Origin: Xylanimonas ulmi
GTDB lineage: Bacteria > Actinomycetota > Actinomycetes > Actinomycetales > Cellulomonadaceae
Length of the DNA: 64,000 bases
Assembly (NCBI RefSeq): GCF_004216535.1
Contig: NZ_SGWX01000001.1
Location: 2,914,001-2,978,000, forward strand
Reading direction: 5' to 3'
This document shows, one piece after another, positions 7,813-16,433 of this stretch (its first letter is position 1; every line of letters begins with the position of its first letter). The notes below the pieces were generated by a model. That model saw only the letters and a program-made list of their open reading frames with translations. It was not told the origin of the DNA and did not search any database. The translations under genes and the position numbers were made by a program.

Positions 7813-9342
7813 TCAGGAGGCCCACGCGAGGGTGGTCAGGTCCATCGACTCGGTGACCGCGTTCGCCTTGACGCCCGTGAGCCCCTTGTCGGCGACGATG
7901 AGGGTCGGCGCCAGGTAGAGCACGACGCCGCCCGCGTCGTCGACGATCTGCCGCGCCACCTGGCGCATGCCGGCGACGTACTCGTCGCCCGTCCCGGCGT
8001 CGGCCTGCGCCGCGAGGGGCGCGATGACCGAGTCGTCGTAGCCGAGGTAGTAGTCGCGCTGGAACACCGTCAGAAGGTCGTGGGCCTCGGAGTGCTGGAT
8101 GACCGACATCTGGAAGTCGTGGCGCGTGAAAACCTTGTCGAGCCAGACGGCGGGGAACTCGTCGGTCGTGATGGTCGCGGTGACCCCGACCTCGGCGAGC
8201 TGGGACGCGATGAGCTCGGCCGCCGTCGTCGCGTAGGCGAGGTTGGGCACGTCGAACGTGACGCGCAGACCCTCCTGGCCGGCCTCGGCGAGCAGGGCCC
8301 GGGCCTTGTCCGGGTCGTACGGGTACACGCCCGTCAGGTCCTCGTAATACGGGTCGGTCGGGGTGACCATGGCGCCGACCAGCGTGCCGTACCCCGCCGA
8401 GGCGGTGTCCATGACGGCCTGGCGGTCGATGGCGTAGGCGAACGCGCGGCGCACGCGCACGTCGTCGAACGGGGCGGCGCGGTTGTTGAACGACAGCAGC
8501 ACGTCGCCCGTCGAGGTGCCCTCGATGACCTGGAGGCTCGCGTTGCCCGCGAGCTGGCGCACCTGGTCACCCGAGGCGGAGTTGAACAGCATGTCGACGT
8601 CGCCCGCGCGCAGCGCGTTGACCGCGGCCGTGGTGTCGGTGAGGTAGCGGACCGTGACCGTGCGCAGGCGCGCGGCCCCACCCCAGTAGTCCTCGCGGCC
8701 GGTCAGCGTGATGCGGTCGCCCTGGGTGACCTTCGTGACCTCGTAGGGTCCGGTGCCGACGGCGGTGGTCTTGAGGTCGAAGTCGAGGTCGGCGGGGAAG
8801 ATCGCGCCCACCGACGTGCCGAGGTCGAACAGCCACGCGTTGGAGGGCTGCTTGAGGGTGACCCGCACGGTCGCGTCGTCAACCTTCTCCGTCGAGGCGA
8901 CGACGTCCATCTTGCCCTTGATGGCGTTGAGCCAGTCGGCGCCCACCCGGTCGAACGAGGCCACGACGTCGTCGGCCGTGAACGGGCGCCCGTCGGAGAA
9001 CGTGACGCCCTGGCGCAGATGGAACGTGTACTGCGTGCGGTCGTCGGACACGTCCCAACCGGTGGCCAGCAGCGGCACGAGCGAGCCGTCCTGGTCGACC
9101 TTGACGAGCGTCTCGTACACGTTGTTCATCAGGAGCTGCGGGATGGCGGCGCCCGAGGTCGTGGTGAAGTCGAGGTTGACCGGCTCGGCGCCGACGGCGA
9201 TGGTCACGTCGGTGCGCGCGCCCGGGCTGCCGGTCGGGTGCTGCGCGGTGCTGCCCGCGCTGCAGCCGGCGACCACGGCCAGCGCGACCGCGGTGAGCAC
9301 GGCGACGACGGCGTGCGGTCGGCGCTGAGGCAGGCGTGGCAT
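7813..9342 (-). CDS. Peptide/nickel ABC transporter substrate-binding lipoprotein (SBP family 5)
   Basis: Receptor of the peptide-type ABC importer, 509 aa. The lipoprotein signal is clear: MPRLPQRRPH, a hydrophobic core, lipobox VAGC. SBP_bac_5 features are visible: VYETLVKVDQDGSLVPLLATGWDVSDDRTQYTF near residues 65-95, LRQGVTFSDGRPFTADDVVASF, and RRAFAYAIDRQAVMD. The start at 9342 is supported by a GGAG ribosome-binding site and puts the signal peptide at the N-terminus; a longer open frame upstream has no signal sequence. The ligand (peptide, nickel or another solute) cannot be told from the sequence. Confidence 0.94.
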   Translation of the reverse strand: MPRLPQRRPHAVVAVLTAVALAVVAGCSAGSTAQHPTGSPGARTDVTIAVGAEPVNLDFTTTSGAAIPQLLMNNVYETLVKVDQDGSLVPLLATGWDVSDDRTQYTFHLRQGVTFSDGRPFTADDVVASFDRVGADWLNAIKGKMDVVASTEKVDDATVRVTLKQPSNAWLFDLGTSVGAIFPADLDFDLKTTAVGTGPYEVTKVTQGDRITLTGREDYWGGAARLRTVTVRYLTDTTAAVNALRAGDVDMLFNSASGDQVRQLAGNASLQVIEGTSTGDVLLSFNNRAAPFDDVRVRRAFAYAIDRQAVMDTASAGYGTLVGAMVTPTDPYYEDLTGVYPYDPDKARALLAEAGQEGLRVTFDVPNLAYATTAAELIASQLAEVGVTATITTDEFPAVWLDKVFTRHDFQMSVIQHSEAHDLLTVFQRDYYLGYDDSVIAPLAAQADAGTGDEYVAGMRQVARQIVDDAGGVVLYLAPTLIVADKGLTGVKANAVTESMDLTTLAWAS

Positions 9343-9573
9343 GAGGCTCCTTCGGGTGCGGACCCTGGGACTGAGTATCAGGGCCCGGATATCGGATGAC
9401 GCTAGAGCCCCGCGGGTTGGCGATGCAAGCACACGCCGCTGACCTGCGACGACGTCGGCGCCGTGGCACGGAGCGCTCGACCGCACGGATGGTTCGGCGT
9501 CTCAGGATCGGTGCGACTGCGTCTCACGATCTCTGGCGGGGTCAACGGGCGTCATCGACCCTGGGCCACTGGC

Positions 9574-9579
9574 TACAGT
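9574..9579 (+). promoter_or_regulatory. -10 element TACAGT of a leaderless xthA transcript
   Basis: TACAGT matches the actinobacterial TANNNT -10 and ends 6 bases before the GTG at 9586, so transcription would start at or near the start codon. No Shine-Dalgarno sequence is present, in agreement with leaderless translation. Confidence 0.55.
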
Positions 9580-9585
9580 GGCGGC

Positions 9586-10413
9586 GTGCGCCTCGCCACC
9601 TGGAACGTCAACTCCGTCCGCGCCCGCGCCGACCGCGTCGTCGCCTTCCTCGAACGCTCGCAGGTCGACGTGCTCGCGGTCCAGGAGACCAAGTGCCGCG
9701 ACGACCAGTTCCCGTACCTGGCGTTCGAGGCGGCCGGGTACGAGGTCGCGCACGTCGGGTTCTCGCAGTGGAACGGCGTCGCGGTCATCTCGCGCGTCGG
9801 GATCGACGACGTCGCCACGGCGTTCGTCGGCCAGCCCGGGTTCGCCAAGGGCGCCGCGGACGCCGACGCGACGGGCGAGGACGCCCCGGACCCCGTGCAC
9901 GAGGCGCGCGCGCTCGGCGCGACCTGCGGCGGCGTGCGCGTCTGGTCGCTCTACGTGCCCAACGGGCGGGGGCTGGACGACCCGCACTACGCCTACAAGC
10001 TCGCCTGGCTGGAGGCGCTGCGCGCGCAGGCGGCCGGATGGCTCACGGCCGACCCCGCGGCCCAGGTCGCGCTCGTGGGCGACTGGAACGTCGCCCCGCT
10101 CGACACCGACGTGTGGGACATGGAGCCGTTCACCGGGGCCACACACGTCTCGGCGCCCGAGCGGGCCGCGTTCGCCGCGTTCGCCGACGCCGGGTACCGC
10201 GAGGTCTCCCGCGAGCACCTGCCGGCCGAGCACACCTACACCTACTGGGACTACAAGCAGCTCGCGTTCCCCAAGAACAAGGGCATGCGCATCGACTTCG
10301 CCTGGGCCTCCCCCGCCCTGGCCGACCGGGTGACCACGGTGCGCATCGACCGCGACGAGCGCAAAGGCAAGGGCGCCAGCGACCACGTCCCCGTCATCCT
10401 CGACCTCGCCTGA
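9586..10413 (+). CDS. xthA: Exodeoxyribonuclease III / AP endonuclease (XthA)
   Basis: Base-excision repair nuclease that cleaves at abasic sites and removes 3' blocking groups, 275 aa, the usual exonuclease III size. Motifs in order: LATWNVNSVRAR (metal-binding Asn), VLAVQETK (catalytic Glu), SLYVPNG, LVGDWNVAP (Asp/Asn), and the C-terminal SDHVPVILDL with the catalytic Asp-His pair. The GTG at 9586 is chosen because conserved sequence starts immediately and a leaderless -10 box lies in front. In-frame sequence further upstream has no similarity to the family. Confidence 0.95.
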   Translation: MRLATWNVNSVRARADRVVAFLERSQVDVLAVQETKCRDDQFPYLAFEAAGYEVAHVGFSQWNGVAVISRVGIDDVATAFVGQPGFAKGAADADATGEDAPDPVHEARALGATCGGVRVWSLYVPNGRGLDDPHYAYKLAWLEALRAQAAGWLTADPAAQVALVGDWNVAPLDTDVWDMEPFTGATHVSAPERAAFAAFADAGYREVSREHLPAEHTYTYWDYKQLAFPKNKGMRIDFAWASPALADRVTTVRIDRDERKGKGASDHVPVILDLA

Positions 10414-10434
10414 GCCCCGCTACCCGCCTCGCAG

Positions 10435-10490
10435 CGGCAGTTTGTCGTCGGCTCGTGCGCTCGAGCGCACGAGCCGACGACAAACTGCCG
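10435..10490. repeat. 56-bp perfect palindrome after xthA
   Basis: Every base from 10435 to 10462 pairs with 10463 to 10490, with TCGA at the centre. The arm carries TTTGTCGTCGGCTCG, and a GTCGTCGGCTCG core also appears in the repeat at 44866-44935. It lies between xthA and the dehydrogenase gene and could end xthA transcription, but the length and absence of a loop are unlike a normal terminator. More likely it is a member of a dispersed palindromic repeat family. Confidence 0.85.
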
Positions 10491-10524
10491 AACGGAGGGC
10501 GGGGATTCGTGATGGGGTGCCGGT

Positions 10525-11535
10525 ATGAGAGCAGCACGGTTGCATGGCGTCGGGGATCTGCGGGTGGCACAGGAGGCGGAGCCCTCACCCGGAGACGGTG
10601 AGGTGCTGGTGCGTGTGGGCGCCGTCGGGCTGTGCGGCTCCGACCTGCACTGGTTCGCCGACGGCGGCATCGGCGACGCGACACTGTCACGCCCTCTCGT
10701 GCTGGGGCACGAGTTCGGCGGCGTCATCGCCTCCGGCCCGCGCGCCGGCGAGCGCGTCGCCGTCGACCCGGCCGTGCCGTGCGGGGCGTGCGAGCTGTGC
10801 GCCGACGGCCACGGCAACCTGTGCCCGCAGGTGAGGTTCGCGGGGCACGGCGTCACCGACGGCGCGCTGCGCGAGGTCCTCGCCTGGCCCGAGCACCGGG
10901 CGCACCCCGTCCCGGACACGCTCGACGACGCCGACGTCGCCATGCTGGAGCCGCTCGGCGTCGCGATCCACGCCGTCGACCTGTCCCACCCGCGCGTCGG
11001 CGGCACGGTCGCCGTCGTGGGCTGCGGGCCCATCGGGCTGTGCGCGCTGCAGGTGGCGCGCGCCGCCGGGGCGACCCACGCCGTCGCCGTCGAGCCCCTC
11101 GCCCACCGCCGCGAGGTCGCCGCGCGCTGGGCCGACGTCGTGCTCGACCCGGCCGCCGACGGGTTCGACGCCGCGCTGCGCGAGGCCGTGGGCCCGCTGG
11201 GCGCGCACACCGTCATCGAGTGCGCGGGCAACGACGACGCCGTCGCGATCAGCGTCGAGGCGGCCCGGCCGGGCGCGACCGTGGTGCTCGCGGGCATCCC
11301 CGACGACGACCACACCGCGTTCCCGGCGGCTAACGCCCGCCGCAAGGGCCTGACGTTCCGCATGGCGCGGCGCATGAAGGAGGTCTACCCGCGCGCGATC
11401 GACCTGGTCACGAGCGGGCGCGTCGACGTGCGCTCGCTCGTCTCGCACCGCTTCGCGCTCGACGACGCGCCGCGCGCCTTCGAGGTCGCCGTGGCCCGCG
11501 AGGGCCTCAAGGTCGTGGTGACCCCCGGTGGTTGA
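10525..11535 (+). CDS. Zinc-dependent polyol dehydrogenase (MDR family, sorbitol/xylitol/L-idonate type)
   Basis: NAD(P)-dependent oxidoreductase, 336 aa. The GroES-like N-terminal domain carries the catalytic zinc site (GLCGSDLHWF and GHEFGG) and the structural four-cysteine lobe PCGACELCADGHGNLC. The Rossmann domain shows AVVGCGPIGLCALQVAR at about 165-182. Sequence features place it among sorbitol, xylitol or L-idonate 5-dehydrogenases. The next gene, 7 bases overlapping, encodes a xylulokinase-like kinase, so oxidation of a pentitol to xylulose followed by phosphorylation is a reasonable pathway. No sugar transporter or dedicated regulator is adjacent. The last codons and the stop fall inside a REP-like palindrome. 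Confidence 0.87.
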   Translation: MRAARLHGVGDLRVAQEAEPSPGDGEVLVRVGAVGLCGSDLHWFADGGIGDATLSRPLVLGHEFGGVIASGPRAGERVAVDPAVPCGACELCADGHGNLCPQVRFAGHGVTDGALREVLAWPEHRAHPVPDTLDDADVAMLEPLGVAIHAVDLSHPRVGGTVAVVGCGPIGLCALQVARAAGATHAVAVEPLAHRREVAARWADVVLDPAADGFDAALREAVGPLGAHTVIECAGNDDAVAISVEAARPGATVVLAGIPDDDHTAFPAANARRKGLTFRMARRMKEVYPRAIDLVTSGRVDVRSLVSHRFALDDAPRAFEVAVAREGLKVVVTPGG

Positions 11536-11581
11536 GCCCGTCGAAACCACCCACCCAGTGCCCGACCCCGTCGAAACCACG
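11527..11581. repeat. REP-like palindrome spanning the dehydrogenase stop and kinase start
   Basis: A full copy of the GGTTGAGCCYGTCGAAACC palindrome occupies 11527-11551 and a partial second copy (CCCCGTCGAAACCAC) ends near 11581. The first copy supplies the dehydrogenase TGA (11533-11535). It also supplies the first residues of the longest kinase reading frame (VEPVETT, with PVETT again from the second copy). Confidence 0.85.
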
Positions 11582-13156
11582 TCGCCCCCGTGGGTCATCG
11601 CGGTCGACTGCTCCACGACCGCGGCCAAGGCCGTCGTCGTCGACGCCGCCGGGGCCGTGGTCGCCTCCGCCGCATCCCCGCTGACCACGTCGACGCCCGC
11701 CCCGGGCTTCCACGAGCAGGACGCGACCGCGTGGTTCGAGGCGACCGCCGCCGCGGTGCGCTCCGCGGTCGGCGCCCTGGGCGACGCCGACCGCGCGCGC
11801 ATCGGCGCCATGGCGGTCACCCACCAGCGCGAGTCGTTCGTGTTGCTCGACGACGACGGCGCCCCGCTGCGGCCCGCGATCCTGTGGGTCGACTCGCGGG
11901 CCGCCGAGCAGATCGCCCGGATCGGGTCGCGTCCGCTGCCCGACGGCCGCTCGGTGCACGAGGTCTCGGGCAAGCCGCCCGACACCACCCCCGCGATCTA
12001 CAAGCTCGCCTGGCTCGCCGAGCATGAGCCCGGCGTCGTCGCGCGCGCCGCCCACCTCGCCGACGTGCAGGCCTACCTGGCGCTGCGCCTGGCGGGGCGG
12101 CTGGCCACGAGCCACGCGTCGGCCGACACGCTCGGCCTGTTCGACCTCGCCCACCTCACCTGGTCCCCCGCCCTGCTGTCCGCGGCCGGTCTGCGCGCGG
12201 ACGAGCGTCCCGCAATGTCGGCCAACGCGGCGGTTTCAACGACTTTGCGGGACGCTCGTCCGCGCGCCGGACTCGGGCTGCCCGAGTTGGTGGCCGCGGG
12301 GGAGGTCATCGCGGACCTGCGGCCCGACGTCGCCGCGGCCCTCGGACTGCCCCGGCCCGTGCCGCTGGTCGCGGGGATCGGGGACGGCCAGTCGGCCGGG
12401 ATCGCCCTCGGCGTCGCCGAGCCGGGCGTCGCGTACCTCAACCTGGGCACCTCGATGGTGTGCGGCGTCGAGGTCGCCGAGTACCGCACCAGCCCGGCGT
12501 ACCGGACGCTCGCCGGCACGCGACCGGGCACGTTCGTCCTGGAGACGGTGCTCAACGCGGCCGCGTACGTGGCCGACTGGGTCACCACCTTCGCCGGCCT
12601 CGACCACCAGACGCTCACGGCCCGTGCGACGGCGATCGCCCCCGGCGCCGAGGGCCTGCTGGTCCTGCCCTACTGGAACGCCGCGCAGACGCCGCACTGG
12701 GACCCGCTCGCGCGCGGCGCCGTCGTCGGCTGGCACGGGCGGCACACCACCGCGCACCTGTACCGGGCGGTGCTGGAGGGCGTCGCGTTCGAGCTGCGGC
12801 TCCAGCTCGACCTGCTGGAGCGGGACACGGGCGCGCGCGTGGGTGAGCTGCGGGCGGTCGGCGGTGGGGCGCGCTCGCCGCTGTGGGCGCAGGTCGTCGC
12901 CGACGTCACGGGCCGCACGGTGCGCGTGTGCGCGGACGGCGAGGTGAGCGCCGCGGGGGCGGCGATCCAGGCGCAGGCCCGGTTGAGGACCGGCGCAGTG
13001 ACGGGCGCCAGCCGCTTCGTCACCGAGGGCCGCGACGTCACGCCCGACGCCGACGCCCGGGCCGCCTACGATCCCCTCTTCGCGGCCTACCGCACCCTCT
13101 ACCCCGCCCTGCGCGCCACCTTCGCCCTCGCCGCGCCGACCGCCCCCTCCGCATAG
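11528..13156 (+). CDS. xylB: FGGY-family sugar kinase, xylulokinase-like
   Basis: ATP-dependent sugar kinase, up to 542 aa. The FGGY N-terminal domain begins AVDCSTTAAKAVVVD (phosphate-binding loop) with THQRESFVLLD and ILWVDSRA. The catalytic Asp is in VAGIGDGQSAGIALG. The C-terminal domain has VGGGARSPLWAQVVADVTGRTV, typical of xylulokinases. The start is uncertain: GTG 11528 lies in a palindromic repeat, and GTG 11558 would give a shorter N-terminus still containing one VET motif. A segment at about residues 222-247 is encoded by a perfect 23-bp inverted repeat with its loop and looks like an in-frame insertion between two conserved xylulokinase blocks. Active-site motifs are intact. Confidence 0.88.
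   Translation: MVEPVETTHPVPDPVETTSPPWVIAVDCSTTAAKAVVVDAAGAVVASAASPLTTSTPAPGFHEQDATAWFEATAAAVRSAVGALGDADRARIGAMAVTHQRESFVLLDDDGAPLRPAILWVDSRAAEQIARIGSRPLPDGRSVHEVSGKPPDTTPAIYKLAWLAEHEPGVVARAAHLADVQAYLALRLAGRLATSHASADTLGLFDLAHLTWSPALLSAAGLRADERPAMSANAAVSTTLRDARPRAGLGLPELVAAGEVIADLRPDVAAALGLPRPVPLVAGIGDGQSAGIALGVAEPGVAYLNLGTSMVCGVEVAEYRTSPAYRTLAGTRPGTFVLETVLNAAAYVADWVTTFAGLDHQTLTARATAIAPGAEGLLVLPYWNAAQTPHWDPLARGAVVGWHGRHTTAHLYRAVLEGVAFELRLQLDLLERDTGARVGELRAVGGGARSPLWAQVVADVTGRTVRVCADGEVSAAGAAIQAQARLRTGAVTGASRFVTEGRDVTPDADARAAYDPLFAAYRTLYPALRATFALAAPTAPSA
12193..12267. repeat. In-frame palindromic insertion within the kinase gene
   Basis: Arms 12193-12215 and 12245-12267 are perfect 23-bp reverse complements around a 29-base loop. 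The arm begins GCGCGCGGACGAGCGTCC. The element encodes about 25 residues (from RADERPAM to DARPRA) not expected in the family. Confidence 0.85.
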
Positions 13157-13178
13157 GGACGCGGAAGGGGCGGTCGGC
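13135..13178. terminator. Bidirectional terminator between the kinase and clpB
   Basis: Arms 13135-13152 and 13161-13178 form an 18-bp stem with one mismatch and an 8-base loop. It sits between two convergent genes and overlaps the last codons of the kinase. There is no T-run, as is common in high-GC actinobacteria. Confidence 0.7.
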
Positions 13179-13183
13179 GGCGG

Positions 13184-15850
13184 TCAGGACCCGGGAGTGG
13201 TCAGCGTCAGGCCGCCGGTGTCGATCTCGTCGGGGCGGTCGACGCGCACCGTCGAGCCGTCGTGGACCTCGCCCGCGAGCAGCATGCGGGCCAGGCGGTC
13301 GCCGATCTCGCGCTGCACCAGGCGGCGCAGCGGGCGCGCGCCGTACGCCGGGTCGAAGCCCTCCAACGCCAGCCACTCGCGAGCCGCGGGGGTCACGTCG
13401 AGCTGGATGCGCCGGTCCGCGAGCCGCGCCGCGAACGCCCGCACCTGCAGGTCCACGATCTGCCCGAGCTCGTCGAGCGACAGCGCGTCGAACACCACGA
13501 CGTCGTCGAGCCGGTTGAGGAACTCGGGCTTGAACGACGCCCGGACGGTGGTCATCACGGCCTCGCGCTTGGCGTCGTCGGACAGGGTCGGGTCCACGAG
13601 GAACTGCGAGCCGAGGTTCGAGGTCAGCACCAGGATGACGTTGCGGAAGTCGACGGTGCGGCCCTGGCCGTCGGTCAGGCGTCCGTCGTCGAGCACCTGC
13701 AGCAGGATGTCGAAGACCTCGGGGTGGGCCTTCTCGACCTCGTCGAGCAGCACCACCGAGTACGGCCGGCGCCGCACGGCCTCGGTGAGCTGGCCGCCCT
13801 CCTCGTAGCCGACGTACCCGGGGGGCGCCCCGACCAATCGTGCGACCGAGTGCTTCTCGCCGTACTCGGACATGTCGATGCGCACCATGGCGCGCTCGTC
13901 GTCGAACAGGAAGTCCGCGAGCGCCTTGGCGAGCTCGGTCTTGCCGACGCCCGTGGGCCCGAGGAACAGGAACGACCCGGTGGGGCGGTCGGGGTCGGCG
14001 ACGCCGGCGCGCGAGCGCCGCACCGCGTCGGAGACGGCGGCGACGGCGGCCTTCTGCCCGATGAGGCGTGCGCCGATGACGGTCTCCATCGACAGCAGCT
14101 TCTCGGTCTCGCCCTGCAGCAGCCGCCCGGCGGGGATGCCGGTCCAGGCGGCCACGACCTCGGCGATCTCGTCGGCGCCAACCTTGTCGGCGATCATGGG
14201 CGCCTGCTCGGCGACGCCCTCGGTGGCGCCCTCTCGCGCCTCGGCGTCGGCGAGCTCCTTCTCGACGGCGGGGATCTCGCCGTACTGGATGCGCGCGGCG
14301 CCCTCCAGGTCGCCGTCGCGCAGCTTGCGCTCGGCGTCGACGCGCAGCTCGTCGAGGTGCGCGCGCAGGTCGCCGACGCGGTTGTGGCCGGCCTTCTCGG
14401 CCTCCCACCGGGCGGTCAGCGCGGCGAGGGCCTCGCGCTTGTCGGCGAGCTCGGCGCGCAAGCGCTCGAGCCGCTCGACGGAGGCGGCGTCGCGCTCGGC
14501 CACGCCGCGGACGCCCGCGGCGGAGCGCGGCGACTCGTGGGCTGAGTCGGCCGACTCCGACAGCACGACCTCCTCCATCTCCAGGCGGGTGACGGCGCGC
14601 TGCAGCTCGTCGATCTCGATGGGCGAGGAGTCGAGCTCCATGCGCAGCCGCGAGGCGGCCTCGTCGACCAGGTCGATCGCCTTGTCGGGGAGCTGGCGCC
14701 CGGAGATGTACCGGTCGCTGAGGGTCGCGGCGGCCACGAGCGCCGAGTCGGCGATGGTGACCTTGTGGTGCGCCTCGTAGCGCTCCTTGAGCCCGCGCAG
14801 GATCGCGACAGTGTCTTCGACCGACGGCTCGCCCACGAAGACCTGCTGGAAGCGCCGCTCGAGCGCCGGGTCCTTCTCGATGTGCTCGCGGTACTCGTCG
14901 AGCGTGGTCGCGCCGACCATGCGCAGCTCGCCGCGGGCCAGCATGGGCTTGAGCATGTTGCCCGCGTCCATGGCGCCCTCGCCGCCCGCGCCCGCGCCGA
15001 CGACGGTGTGCAGCTCGTCGATGAAGGTCACGACCTCGCCGTCGGACGACTGGATCTCCTCGAGCACGGCCTTGAGCCGCTCCTCGAACTCGCCGCGGTA
15101 CTTGGCGCCGGCGACCATGCTCGCCAGGTCGAGGGAGACCAGGCGCTTGCCGCGCAGCGAGTCGGGCACGTCGCCCGCGACGATGCGCTGCGCCAGGCCC
15201 TCGACCACCGCCGTCTTGCCGACGCCGGGCTCGCCGATGAGCACGGGGTTGTTCTTGGTGCGCCGCGACAGCACCTGGATGACGCGGCGGATCTCGGCGT
15301 CACGCCCGATGACGGGGTCGAGCTTGCCGTCGCGCGCGCGCTGCGTCAGGTCGGTCCCGTACTGCTCGAGCGCCTTGTAGGTGCCCTCCGGGTTGGGGCT
15401 GGTCACGCGCGCGGATCCGCGCACGACGGGCAGCGCGCCGCGCAGCGCGTCGGGCGTGGCTCCGGCGGCGGTGAGCGCCTGGGCGGCCGGCGACTGCCCG
15501 GCCGCGATGGCGATGAGCAGGTGCTCGGTGGACACGTACTCGTCGCCGAGGCCCTGGGCCTCCTTCTGCGCGTTCTCCAGCACGACGGCGGTGGCGCGGC
15601 TCGCGCTCGGCTGCGCCGTCGTCGTGCCGCTGGCCTGCGGGAGCGCGACAAGCGCGGCGCGCACGGCGCGGCCGATCTCCTGAGCGTTCGCGCCGACGGC
15701 GTCGAGCAGGCCGACCGCGACGCCGCCTTGCTGGGCGAGCAGTGCGGCGAGCAGGTGGACGGGTTCGAGTTGGGGGTTGCCCGCCGCGGACGCCGACTGG
15801 ACGGCGTCACCGAGGGCCTGCTGGGACATGGTCGTGAACTTGGTGTCCAT
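13184..15850 (-). CDS. clpB: ATP-dependent disaggregase ClpB
   Basis: Hexameric AAA+ chaperone that rescues aggregated proteins with DnaK/DnaJ/GrpE, 888 aa. Domains: N-terminal Clp repeat (1-145, [12 protein letters not shown] and STEHLLIAI); first AAA module (about 155-400) with Walker A GEPGVGKT and Walker [10 protein letters not shown]; a coiled middle domain (about 410-530) that distinguishes ClpB from ClpC; second AAA module (about 550-760) with Walker A GPTGVGKT and Walker [13 protein letters not shown]-terminal small domain ending [13 protein letters not shown]. An HspR-type operator lies about 50 bases upstream of the ATG at 15850. Confidence 0.97.
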   Translation of the reverse strand: MDTKFTTMSQQALGDAVQSASAAGNPQLEPVHLLAALLAQQGGVAVGLLDAVGANAQEIGRAVRAALVALPQASGTTTAQPSASRATAVVLENAQKEAQGLGDEYVSTEHLLIAIAAGQSPAAQALTAAGATPDALRGALPVVRGSARVTSPNPEGTYKALEQYGTDLTQRARDGKLDPVIGRDAEIRRVIQVLSRRTKNNPVLIGEPGVGKTAVVEGLAQRIVAGDVPDSLRGKRLVSLDLASMVAGAKYRGEFEERLKAVLEEIQSSDGEVVTFIDELHTVVGAGAGGEGAMDAGNMLKPMLARGELRMVGATTLDEYREHIEKDPALERRFQQVFVGEPSVEDTVAILRGLKERYEAHHKVTIADSALVAAATLSDRYISGRQLPDKAIDLVDEAASRLRMELDSSPIEIDELQRAVTRLEMEEVVLSESADSAHESPRSAAGVRGVAERDAASVERLERLRAELADKREALAALTARWEAEKAGHNRVGDLRAHLDELRVDAERKLRDGDLEGAARIQYGEIPAVEKELADAEAREGATEGVAEQAPMIADKVGADEIAEVVAAWTGIPAGRLLQGETEKLLSMETVIGARLIGQKAAVAAVSDAVRRSRAGVADPDRPTGSFLFLGPTGVGKTELAKALADFLFDDERAMVRIDMSEYGEKHSVARLVGAPPGYVGYEEGGQLTEAVRRRPYSVVLLDEVEKAHPEVFDILLQVLDDGRLTDGQGRTVDFRNVILVLTSNLGSQFLVDPTLSDDAKREAVMTTVRASFKPEFLNRLDDVVVFDALSLDELGQIVDLQVRAFAARLADRRIQLDVTPAAREWLALEGFDPAYGARPLRRLVQREIGDRLARMLLAGEVHDGSTVRVDRPDEIDTGGLTLTTPGS

Positions 15851-15898
15851 AGGTGCTCCGTACTGGGTGACAAGGTGCCTGACGAGGGAACCGGCCCA

Positions 15899-15923
15899 AA
15901 GTTGAGTCTATTCCACTCAACTT
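15899..15923. promoter_or_regulatory. HAIR element (HspR operator) upstream of clpB
   Basis: AAGTTGAGT-N7-ACTCAACTT is a perfect 9-bp inverted repeat containing TTGAGT-N7-ACTCAA. It matches the HspR-associated inverted repeat (CTTGAGT-N7-ACTCAAG) known from Streptomyces and Mycobacterium heat-shock genes. It predicts repression of clpB by HspR/DnaK. Confidence 0.88.
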
Positions 15924-15957
15924 CTGGGGCAAGCCCTCCAGGCGCTCGACGGCGCCG

Positions 15958-16314
15958 TCACTCCTGCGGCACGAAGTGCTCCGAGAGCTCGAACGTCCCC
16001 GACGTCTCGACGATCACGGCGCGCATCGCCGTCGTCGCCCAGGTCTGGTGGACCTCGCCGACCTCCCAGACGATGAGCGTCCCGGGCCCGACCGACCGCC
16101 GCGGGCCGTCGGCCACCGCGACGTGGCCGCTTCCCTCGACCACGGCGAACGCCTGCGCGAGCGGGGCGGCGTGCGCGCCGATCGTGCCACCGGCGTCGAT
16201 CCGCGCGAACGTCACACGCGTCGAACCGTCGGTGACGGCGGGCAGGAAGTCCATCGCGACGCCCGCGCTCTCGAACCGGAGCAAGGGCGCTGCGGGCAGC
16301 GTGAGGATCCTCAT
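15958..16314 (-). CDS. Small cupin-domain protein
   Basis: Single-domain cupin, 118 aa. The two cupin blocks are GGTIGAHAAPLAQAFAVVEGSGHV (about 42-65) and GPGTLIVWEVGEVHQTWA (about 76-94). Of the usual metal ligands, one His is visible in block 1 (GAHAA) and one in block 2 (EVHQTW); the typical HxH pair is not present, so metal binding is uncertain. Function is unknown. It is divergent from the hydrolase gene, with an 11-bp inverted repeat between them. Confidence 0.8.
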   Translation of the reverse strand: MRILTLPAAPLLRFESAGVAMDFLPAVTDGSTRVTFARIDAGGTIGAHAAPLAQAFAVVEGSGHVAVADGPRRSVGPGTLIVWEVGEVHQTWATTAMRAVIVETSGTFELSEHFVPQE

Positions 16315-16330
16315 CGCCCCACGCTAGGCG

Positions 16331-16360
16331 CACCGTCGCGCACTGGTGCGCGCGACGGTG
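16331..16360. promoter_or_regulatory. Inverted repeat in the cupin/hydrolase divergent region
   Basis: CACCGTCGCGC (16331-16341) and GCGCGACGGTG (16350-16360) are perfect reverse complements with an 8-base spacer. It could be an operator shared by the divergent genes or an mRNA hairpin; nothing decides between these. Confidence 0.35.
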
Positions 16361-16433
16361 GGCCGCGTTCGGTCAGGGCCGAGCGCGCCACCGCCAGGCC
16401 ACATCGCGCGCCGCCGTCGGGCAGCATGGGGCC

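Noticed and set aside
7120-9399. 759-codon plus-strand frame opposite the transporter genes
   Set aside because: Antisense shadow of the permease and binding-protein genes; composition is low-complexity Arg/Gly and no motif appears.
10435-10490. Simple rho-independent terminator for xthA
   Set aside because: No loop and no T-run, 56 bp fully palindromic; better described as a repeat element, though it may also stop transcription.
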